Shown here: positions 56,724-64,000 of the stretch, one piece after another
Layout of the letters: every line of letters begins with the position of its first letter
Position numbering within the stretch: the first letter of the stretch is position 1
Assembly (NCBI GenBank): GCA_002104905.1
Contig: MCFE01000159.1
Coordinates: 85,593-149,592, forward strand
DNA: 64,000 bases
Reading direction: 5' to 3'
DNA from: Basidiobolus meristosporus CBS 931.73
Taxonomy: Eukaryota; Basidiobolomycota; Basidiobolomycetes; Basidiobolales; Basidiobolaceae
Notes under the pieces: generated by a model
Seen by the model: only the letters and a program-made list of their open reading frames with translations
The model's database searches: none
Told to the model about the DNA's origin: nothing
Program-made: the position numbers and the translations under genes

Positions 56724-58140
56724 GAAATAGGACTATTTATGAGAATTCCACGGGTATTTAACCGCTTATTATCTCCAATATTTCAAGAATGTAATAGATT
56801 CAAATAAATGATCGTATTTAGAGTGCGATTCTCAGTCAGTCTTGTATGTGTTCTAACATTGACCCACATACTAGATGTGAAGCATACCAATTCGATATGG
56901 GCAACTCTTCAGTAACCATAGCAATTGGCCCCGAGTCACGCTATCGGTCTATTTCTGGCTGAAGGTTTGTGGAGCATAGACCTCCATCCCGCCTGATTAC
57001 TCTCTAGTCTGTAATGAGACCCAGAGTGTGGTATCACAACAACATGTTCATAGTGCAAAATGAGATTGACACATGATAGTTGTGCAATCAATTAACTATT
57101 GAGCAACACGAGTATATGGAAAGTTGGTGTTACACTGTGAGTAATTCGTATCAGTATAAACATCATGTAGCTGATTATTCATGATAGTCAATCATCGCTT
57201 TTACTTAGCTTGGGGAATTTACAGTATTTGCCATATCGAACCCATGCCTACATACAATTATTTTCTCTTGCAGTTAGCCATTGGAATTGGCACAGTTACT
57301 GATTGAAATTGAAGTTGCTACATTTCTTTGATTAAATTAATTCACGCACGGATAACTCGTTGGTTTATCCATAACCACATAAGTTGGTAGAAGAGCTGGA
57401 GAAGATTAGGTGAAGATACAGAGTGTAGACTGTAGATATGGAATCTGTAGGTCTACATTCACCAACACTGGCTTGCACTTGGTCAATGTCAAAATGAAGT
57501 CGCTTTGTAACTCCTTGCGGTTTGCATTTGAGATTGGCACTGGTAGAGAGATTACCCATACCCAACACTGAAGTAACACTGATATTCATGGTCCTCATCG
57601 CAGTAAAGGGTGAAAAAACCTAGTTGACGCAATGTTAAGTAATTTCTAGGTTTGAATTTCCAGTCATAACACAGTGCATACAGTGAACTATGCGTAAGGC
57701 ATATTTATTTGAGTGGATGAAATGCTTGCACCATAGTAATAAGGAGTTACAGTAGTACTTTCATACCTATAGATCCAGTAATAGCTGACTACTTGCTAGC
57801 TCAAGGAATATGGATAGGGTAGTTACGTGACCCTATGGAAAATATAGTAGATGCAATTGCTACTACATTAAGTGAAATAAAGAATTGCTATCATGTCTGC
57901 TATTTGAGCCATGGTGCAACAGTTAGGGAGTAAAATCACAACTTAGGGGGGGGGGGGAAGACAGTCACCAACAGGTGAAATCTTTATTTCAGTTGAAACA
58001 AAGAAGCCAGCACTACTGTTGTAGCTTTGATACAAGAGTGTGTAGCTGAGGGGAATTTGTAGGTAAGTTAATAAGAAGTGATGATAGTTCTTCAGTGCTC
58101 AAGACACTGTTCAGTGGGAAGGGGGGTAGCAAGAGAGGTA
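56724..58140. other. AT-rich region flanking the retrotransposon
   Basis: 1.4 kb without a supported gene. The ~180 bases next to the LTR remain open in a minus-strand frame that continues on the other side of the element (see findings). A 12-G run is listed separately. Confidence 0.45.
57946..57957 (+). repeat. poly-G12 tract
   Basis: Twelve consecutive G in AT-rich surroundings, 188 bases before the 5' LTR. Its length is likely variable and prone to sequencing error. Confidence 0.9.
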
Positions 58141-58145
58141 AGAAC
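58141..58145. repeat. target-site duplication, left
   Basis: AGAAC directly before the 5' LTR, identical to the five bases after the 3' LTR. Confidence 0.9.
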
Positions 58146-58478
58146 TGTTGTAAAAATTCGTATTTTCCACCTAAATATTCACCTAACTTAGTCACTTAGA
58201 TCATCACCTTCAAATCCTAGAGAATACTGACCAAATTCCTTGTCGGGATTTACTTAGAATATTTACCCAGAACATGAAAATTAGATAAGTTGTCCAAACA
58301 GCCCCAAACTTTGCACACATGTTCTTGGGACCTTCCTTAACCTATTCTACGTGTTTGTAATGCCAAGACCATGTAAAAGTATAAATACTACTTTTACATT
58401 CAATAAATCATTAAGTGAAAACCACATAATCTACTTGTTCTCCAAATCACTTCCAATATCTCCAAGACTCTTACAACA
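58146..58478 (+). repeat. 5' LTR of copia element
   Basis: 333 bp, TGTTG...CAACA. Contains TATAAATAC followed by ATTCAATAAATC, a plausible core promoter and polyadenylation signal. It lacks 17 bases present in the 3' LTR and in the old LTR at 28031-28320, so the deletion is specific to this copy. Confidence 0.95.
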
Positions 58479-58482
58479 GGCT

Positions 58483-61224
58483 ATGAGCCCCAAGCTGTCA
58501 CTCTCTGCAATGTCTACTACTGCTATTACTGGAATTTTTCCCTCTGCTGAAAAGTTGGATGGATCTAACTACCAAGTGTGGAAGGTGAAGATGAAGATGC
58601 TGCTGCAAGAAAGAGGCCTTTGGGATATTGTCATGGGAGAAGAATGCCCTCCTAAAAACGTGGGAGAGGAAGCCTTAAAGTACCAGAAGAAAGAACAAAG
58701 TGCCTTTAACTGCATTTGCCTTAATGTCAAGGACAAATTGCTAATTCAATGCTCAAGAGCAAAAACGGCAAAGAATGCCTGGAAGGCATTAGAAGACACC
58801 TACCAGTCATGTTCAGCTGCCAAGAAAATGTATCTGAGAAGAAAATTCTTTACTACAAAGATGCTGCCAGGAGAAGAAATGAAAAATCTAATTAACAGAA
58901 TCACCCTGCTGGTAGATGAGATGGAATCTGTGGGTGTACCAACTACTGATGAGGATGTGATAGTTACCATCCTGAATAGCCTGACAGACAAGTTTCAGGG
59001 CCTTGTATCAGCCCTAGAGTCCAGAACTGAAGATTTGACCTTAAATTACGTATATGGAAGGCTCCTGGATGAAGAATTAAGAAAATCAAGTGCCAATAAG
59101 AAGGAAGAAGAAAATGCTTTAATAAGCAATGATAACCAACAAAGGAGGTACCCAAGACCCTACAAAGGCAACAGCAGCCTATTTTGCAACTACTGCAAAA
59201 GGAAAGGACACACATCAGACCGGTGTTTCAAAAAGAGAGATTATCAGCAAAAGAAGCCTGAATATGGAAATGCTGCAACAACTGAAGATAGACTATTCAT
59301 ATCTGCACTAAATATGACCACAAACAAGGATTCTCAGACATGGTATATTGACTCTGGAGCTTCTCAACACTTTACACACCAAAAAGAACTTTTTACCCAA
59401 TATCAAGAAATTCCAATTAAGAAGGTTTTCATGGGTGACGATAGAACACTTGATGCAGTGGGAGAAGGAACTATCCAAGTAAACCTTAGAAGCAGTGAAG
59501 GAAGCCATACACTGACCTTTAAAGAAGTACTCTATGTACCAGAAATAGCCAAGAACCTACTCTCTGTAAGCAAGGCCACAGCAGAAGGACTCAGTTTCAG
59601 TTTTGACAATTCTGGATGCAGGATCACTGATCAAAATGGTGCTCATATCGCTTCGGGCATCAGAGATCAGAACCTATACAAGTTGACTTATATTCCATCA
59701 TATCTGGAAGCCAATATAAGTAACTTAAATGAAGAAACACCAATGCTTTGGCACAGGAGATTTGGACACATCAATTTTGATTATTTGCGTAAAATGATCA
59801 AAGATCAGCTAATTTCTGGAGTGAAAATTGATCCCCCAGCTAATTTGGAGCACTGTGAAGCCTGCATATATGGGAAACAAGCCAGACAACTGTTCAAGAG
59901 CTCTGGGTTAATCAAAACTAAGAAAAAATTAGATCTAATTCACTCAGATCTGTGTGGACCTATGCAAAATTTATCCTTAGGCGGGATGAAGTATTTAATC
60001 ACTTTTATTGATGATTATACAAGATACACATGGGTCTACTTCATGGAGAGAAAGGAAGAAGCTCTGTCTAAGCTCAGGGAGTTTAAAGCCATGGTGGAGA
60101 GAGAAACTGGTGAAAAAATCAAGAAAATACGCTCTGACAATGGTGGAGAATATACCTCAAAACTCTTCATCCACTTCTGCAAAATTCATGGGATAAAGCA
60201 AGAGACTACTGTACCATACTCCCCACAGCAAAATGGAGTAGCAGAACGAGCTAACAGATCAATAATTGATATGGCAAGATCTATGATCCATGATCAAAAA
60301 TTATCCTATGATTTTTGGGCGGAATCAGTTGCCACTGCTGTATATCTTAAAAATAGGAGTTATAACAGAATGCTTTGTGATTCTACTCCATTTGAAGCAT
60401 GGTATGGATACAGACCAAGTGCAGAACATCTAAGAATATTTGGGTGTACAGCATATGCCAAAAAACTGGCCGGAAATCAGTCAAAATTTGAGCCAAAAAG
60501 TGTAAAATGCATATTTTTGGGCTACTGCAATGAGAGTAAGGCATACAGACTCTACAATACCAAAGCAAAGAAGCTGATCAAGTCCAGGGATGTGTTGTTT
60601 GATGAAAATTCAAAATTTTCACAAAAAATGACATCAGATGATGACAAAAATTTGATCTCAAGTCCACCAATTGTCAGGATTGAATCAGAGCAAAACAATG
60701 AAAATTTTTTCACTCCAGAGGACTCTACAACCGTGGTTCAGCCAGAATCAGTGCCCAGGAATATCCCAGAAGTGATCATTCCAGTATCAAATGCCCGGAG
60801 ATCCAATCGGACAAGAAATAGCCCAAATTACTATATCAATGAGGGTACAAACTTAGCCTATGCCTATTCAGTCCATGTTGATGAACCCCAGACTGTAAAA
60901 GAGGCCCTAAATAGCCCTCAGACAAAGTTTTGGAGATCTGCAATGACTGAGGAATATCAGGCCCTGATGGAAAATCAAACTTGGGACTTAGTCAAATTAC
61001 CAATCAACCAAAAATCAATTGGATGCAGATGGGTCTTCAAGACAAAATACAAGGCTGATGGTACAATTGAAAGATACAAAGCAAGACTTGTAGCCAAAGG
61101 ATACTCTCAAACAAAAGGACTTGACTATACTGAGACCTTTGCACCGGTAGCCAAGTTTAATTCCATCAGATTAATATTGGCTATTGCAGCCAAATATAAG
61201 TTTTTTATCATCAAATGGATGTAA
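58483..61224 (+). CDS. copia gag-protease-integrase-RT (5' part of broken polyprotein)
   Basis: Starts at the ATG only five bases after the LTR; the long frame extends further upstream into the LTR. Gag is about residues 1-230 and ends with a CX2CX4HX4C zinc knuckle (CNYCKRKGHTSDRC, from residue 235). The aspartic protease has WYIDSGASQH (D290). The integrase has an HHCC region (LWHRRFGH...CEACIYGKQ) and the DD35E triad D489, D552, E588 (HSDLCGP, RSDNGGEY, NGVAER). The N-terminal part of the RT (LVKLPINQKSIGCRWVFKTKY, ARLVAKGY) follows before a premature stop at 61222-61224 caused by the frame break. The GAG-POL copia order is clear. The product is probably non-functional from this copy. Confidence 0.9.
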   Translation: MSPKLSLSAMSTTAITGIFPSAEKLDGSNYQVWKVKMKMLLQERGLWDIVMGEECPPKNVGEEALKYQKKEQSAFNCICLNVKDKLLIQCSRAKTAKNAWKALEDTYQSCSAAKKMYLRRKFFTTKMLPGEEMKNLINRITLLVDEMESVGVPTTDEDVIVTILNSLTDKFQGLVSALESRTEDLTLNYVYGRLLDEELRKSSANKKEEENALISNDNQQRRYPRPYKGNSSLFCNYCKRKGHTSDRCFKKRDYQQKKPEYGNAATTEDRLFISALNMTTNKDSQTWYIDSGASQHFTHQKELFTQYQEIPIKKVFMGDDRTLDAVGEGTIQVNLRSSEGSHTLTFKEVLYVPEIAKNLLSVSKATAEGLSFSFDNSGCRITDQNGAHIASGIRDQNLYKLTYIPSYLEANISNLNEETPMLWHRRFGHINFDYLRKMIKDQLISGVKIDPPANLEHCEACIYGKQARQLFKSSGLIKTKKKLDLIHSDLCGPMQNLSLGGMKYLITFIDDYTRYTWVYFMERKEEALSKLREFKAMVERETGEKIKKIRSDNGGEYTSKLFIHFCKIHGIKQETTVPYSPQQNGVAERANRSIIDMARSMIHDQKLSYDFWAESVATAVYLKNRSYNRMLCDSTPFEAWYGYRPSAEHLRIFGCTAYAKKLAGNQSKFEPKSVKCIFLGYCNESKAYRLYNTKAKKLIKSRDVLFDENSKFSQKMTSDDDKNLISSPPIVRIESEQNNENFFTPEDSTTVVQPESVPRNIPEVIIPVSNARRSNRTRNSPNYYINEGTNLAYAYSVHVDEPQTVKEALNSPQTKFWRSAMTEEYQALMENQTWDLVKLPINQKSIGCRWVFKTKYKADGTIERYKARLVAKGYSQTKGLDYTETFAPVAKFNSIRLILAIAAKYKFFIIKWM

Positions 61225-62453
61225 AAACTGCATTTTTGAATGGAGAACTTGATGAGGACGTGTATATAGACCAGCCTGATGGGTTTGTCAACCAAGATAC
61301 TCCCCATTTGGTCTGCAAGCTTAAAAAGTCACTATATGGTCTCAAACAATCACCGAGAGCCTGGAATTGCAAGATAGATTCTTATTTGGAATCTTTGAGT
61401 TTCAAAAGGAGTAATGCTGACTATAGTATATACTATAAGCCAGATAGAGCAAATCCAGTTCTATTAGCTCTATATGTGGATGATCTTATTATAGCCGCCA
61501 ATAACCTAGAAACATTGGAAGAGACTAAATCCAGCCTATCTAAGGAGTTCAAGATGTCCGATCTAGGAGAACTTAGTTACTACTTAGGGATTAAGTTCTC
61601 CATAGACAGAAGTACCCAGACTATTACCCTAAGCCAATCCAAGTATATTCAAGATATACTAAAGAAGTACAAAATGGAAGACTGTAAACCAGCAGCTACC
61701 CCAATGGAGACAAACCTTAACTTGGTCAAAACTCAACCAAATCAAGAGAGCTTGGTGCCATCTGAAAGCCCTGACTTTCCTTATCAATCTATGGTTGGCA
61801 GTCTGATGTATATCATGCTTGGAACACGTCCAGATATCTCATATTCAGTGGGAGTTGTCAGCCAACATAATCAGAATTATGGATCTGATCATATTGCAGC
61901 AGTTAAGCGGATTTTTAGATACCTAAAAGGAACTGCTGATATCTGCTTAAGATACACTTATAAGGATTCAGAACAGGATCTTGTGGGATACTCTGATGCT
62001 GATTGGGGACGAAATTTAGAAGACAGAAGATCCACCACAGGATACACCTTTCTTTACTGTAAAGGAGCCATTTCATGGAATTCAAGAAAGCAACCAACTG
62101 TAGCACTTTCTACTACAGAGGCAGAGTATATGGCAGCCTGTGAAGCTACAAAAGAAGCAATGTGGTTAAGAAAGCTCTTTACAGATTTAGGCCTATGTCA
62201 AAAAACGCCTATTACTTTATTTCAAGATAATCAAGGATGTATACAATTAGGTAGAAATCCAACTTTTCATGCTAGAACCAAGCACATAGATATTAGACAT
62301 CATTTCATACGTGAAGCTATAGAGAATAACTTAGTTAGCTTAGTTTACTGTCCTACAGATGAAATGATTGCAGACATATTTACCAAACCATTAGCTAGAG
62401 ACAAGTTTGAATATTTTAGGTCAAAATTAGGACTAGTCAGTATGAACATTTAG
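61215..62453 (+). pseudogene. copia RT-RNase H (3' part after frame break)
   Basis: Open frame of 412 codons in the +2 frame relative to the upstream part. The RT palm is intact (MDVKTAFLNGELDEDVYIDQP, YVDDLIIAA at about 61473-61499), and connection and RNase H follow (VGYSDADWG, LSTTEAEYMAACEATKEAMWL, KHIDIRHHFIREAI). It ends at TAG 62451-62453, just before the polypurine tract. The comparison with other copia proteins indicates that one base is missing at about 61207-61210 relative to an open frame. It has no independent start signal that I recognise. Confidence 0.85.
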
Positions 62454-62455
62454 CT

Positions 62456-62464
62456 GAGTGGGAG
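62456..62464 (+). other. polypurine tract
   Basis: The purine-rich GAGTGGGAG abuts the 3' LTR, the expected place for plus-strand priming. Confidence 0.6.
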
Positions 62465-62814
62465 TGTTGTAAAAATTCGTATTTTCCACCTAAATATTCA
62501 CCTAACTTAGTCACTTAGATCATCACCTTCAAATCCTAGAGAATACTGACCAAATTCCTTGTTGGGATTTACTTAGAATATTTTCACCAAAATATCAGGT
62601 ACCCAGAACATGAAAATTCTCAAAGTTGTCCAAACAGCCCCAAACTTTGCACACATGTTCTTGGGACCTTCCTTAACCTATTCTACGTGTTTGTAATGCC
62701 AAGACCATGTCAAAGTATAAATACTACTTTTACATTCAATAAATCATTAAGTGAAAACCACATAATCTACTTGTTCTCCAAATCACTTCCAATATCTCCA
62801 AGACTCTTACAACA
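62465..62814 (+). repeat. 3' LTR of copia element
   Basis: 350 bp, same ends as the 5' LTR. It retains the 17-base segment missing from the 5' LTR and carries a CTCAA block in place of AGATA (at about 62617-62621). Confidence 0.95.
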
Positions 62815-62819
62815 AGAAC
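62815..62819. repeat. target-site duplication, right
   Basis: AGAAC directly after the 3' LTR, matching 58141-58145. Confidence 0.9.
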
Positions 62820-63101
62820 AACTTGTGAACAACATTAATGAGGGAATGTGATAAGGATTGATATTCATCATAAAGGCTGTGTGCTGCTGCAGATATTGCT
62901 GCCAAAGGTCTGTCAAATATTTCAGATAGGCCAGCTTGGGTTTTTCTGACTGCAGAATATACATGAGCAAACCTCTTGATTCAGGATCTCCAAGTATAGT
63001 TCTCCAGCAGGAGCCAGTGTAGTGTGGTGATGTTCACTTCCAGGCTTAATCAGTGGGTTGTTGCAGTAGTGAAGTCTGAGATATAACTCTGGTTCTAAGG
63101 A
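62820..63101. other. right flank of the copia insertion
   Basis: 282 bases with minus-strand frames continuing those left of the element. No annotated gene. Confidence 0.4.
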
Positions 63102-63548
63102 TGTTGTGCATCAACATTTAAAACCTAGCCAATTTTACTCCTGTTTGAAAATCTAGTACCCTAACTGATTTTCCCTAACCCAAACATAACAATCCCAGTT
63201 ACAGTTTATTTTATCCCACCTCAGAATCTATTTTTAGCTATCACACCTGTTCTATTTTCAAATGGTCATTACATTATCAACCTATCTGCCAAGCCTTCCC
63301 AGGTGATTAGTCATCTGAGATCTATCCAACCACTGTGCAGTTGCCAAGACATCAGTTGATTGATGATGTAATTTTCATTTATCTTATGCACCTATGAACA
63401 CCCAAATTGATTTCAATCAATCCAGTCCCTTGGTGCTTACTAATTCAACTTGATCAGAAAAGTATAAATAAAGTTTACTGAACCTTTTGGTTTAGTGTGT
63501 GTCTCAACAAAATTAAGATTCTGTCTCAGCAAAAATAAGGATCCAACA
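63102..63548 (+). repeat. candidate LTR of a second family
   Basis: A 447-bp stretch starts TGTTG and ends CAACA like the copia LTRs. Late in it is AGTATAAATAAAG, a TATA/polyadenylation-like core, and then a T/G-rich 3' part. There is no matching direct repeat in this window and no 5-bp duplication around it, so it may be the 5' LTR of an element running off the end. This is a weak call. Confidence 0.3.
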
Positions 63549-64000
63549 ATTCCGTTCTAGTTTCTATCCAAGCCTAGTATATCTAGCACTCCAAAGAACA
63601 CCAAGCCTAGCCTGCCTAGCAAACAAATATCATTGTCTTTATATCCAACCCAGCTATATCCAAGACCAATATTAGATCAGAATCTTTCTGCTAATATTTC
63701 TGCCACTCTCTGACAATTCTAAGATTCTGCACTTAATTGTCCCTTTGGTTCAGTTAAACTGTTCAAGAGTTTTATTACACTTTCTCTTGGATACAACATA
63801 AGGTAGAGAAGTCTGATCTTATAGGGCATAAACCCAAAAGCACCAAGAATAGCATGTCAGTAGGGGCATTCAGGCAAATGAGGCAGCAAGGAGGTAATGC
63901 ACCATACTGCAAACTTGTCAAGCTTAGTGCAGTCTCTAGAAGTAAGAGAGAGAAGTGGTAAGCCAAATTCCAGGACAGGGAAGACAAACTGCTTGAGTAG
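63549..64000. other. unassigned window end
   Basis: 452 bases following the candidate LTR. No primer-binding site or gag frame could be recognised. A 70-codon minus-strand frame (63775-63987) has no support. Confidence 0.4.

Larger units (their letters stand above)
58146..62814 (+). mobile_element. Ty1/copia LTR retrotransposon, complete but frame-broken
   Basis: A 4669-bp element with LTRs at 58146-58478 and 62465-62814, both starting TGTTG and ending CAACA, flanked by the 5-bp duplication AGAAC. Order of domains is gag, protease, integrase, reverse transcriptase, RNase H, which is the copia (Pseudoviridae) order. The single long gag-pol frame is broken once near 61207. LTR divergence is low (about six substitutions and one 17-bp indel), so insertion was recent on an evolutionary scale. 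Confidence 0.95.

Noticed and set aside
58479-58490. Match of GGCTATGAGC to the plant-type copia primer site TGGTATCAGAGC
   Set aside because: Only partial similarity; not enough to assign an initiator-Met primer.
63097-63553. 5-bp target duplication around the candidate second LTR
   Set aside because: Flanks AAGGA and ATTCC are not identical.
1-64000. CRISPR array, operon, riboswitch or ribosome-binding sites
   Set aside because: The window is eukaryotic. No regularly spaced repeats or prokaryotic signals exist.

Overview
This is a gene-dense stretch of a nuclear fungal genome. The evidence is a class IV-type chitin synthase, a CBM18 chitin deacetylase, a Pcl-type cyclin, many short spliceosomal introns (48 inferred, 51-103 bp, several with TACTAAC-like branch points) and a Ty1/copia retrotransposon. 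The gene set (TMEM41-type VTT protein, PL14-like lyase, MIT-like RasGEF, SH3+RA protein) suggests an early-diverging filamentous fungus, but I cannot name a species. All intron borders were read by eye, using reading-frame continuity and family conservation. No transcript or database evidence was used.

Layout. 0.9-2.0 kb: allantoicase (+). 2.3-4.5 kb: PIF1 helicase (-). 5.0-11.7 kb: four minus-strand genes, namely a duplicated-helix protein with a prion-like tail, a secreted orphan, a secreted PL14-like lyase and a polytopic membrane protein. 13.6-21.1 kb (+): SH3/RA scaffold, Pcl-like cyclin, MOSC protein. 21.6-24.5 kb (-): RasGEF. 25.7-26.3 kb (-): small conserved-looking protein. 26.3-30.2 kb: gene-poor graveyard with two decayed LTRs, a pol fragment and a decayed ORF. 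30.2-33.7 kb (-): chitin synthase. 34-37 kb: no recognised gene. 37.1-40 kb: PP2A catalytic subunit (+) and a 2OG-Fe(II) oxygenase (-). 40.6-46.8 kb: four-TM protein (-), DUF1295 protein (+), fumarase (-), Snl1-like BAG protein (-). 49-56.7 kb: VTT protein (+), mitochondrial uL15 (-), PEX5 (-), chitin deacetylase (+). 58.1-62.8 kb: a complete copia element with two LTRs and a 5-bp target duplication. A further LTR-like segment lies near 63.1-63.5 kb.

Functional themes. Housekeeping genes (PP2A, fumarase, uL15m, PEX5, PIF1) are interspersed with cell-wall and secreted functions (chitin synthase, chitin deacetylase, PL14-like lyase, secreted orphan) and polarity/signalling functions (RasGEF, SH3-RA, cyclin). 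There is no operon logic. Several neighbours are convergent with short spacers (194-627 bp). I saw no convincing tRNA, rRNA or CRISPR.

The least explained items are the duplicated-helix/prion-like protein, the secreted Tyr/Pro/Gly-rich orphan, two GC-AG introns, a perfect palindrome with CGG-N12-CCG spacing directly upstream of a TATA box, and a copia element whose gag start codon lies 5 nt after the LTR and whose pol carries one frame break.
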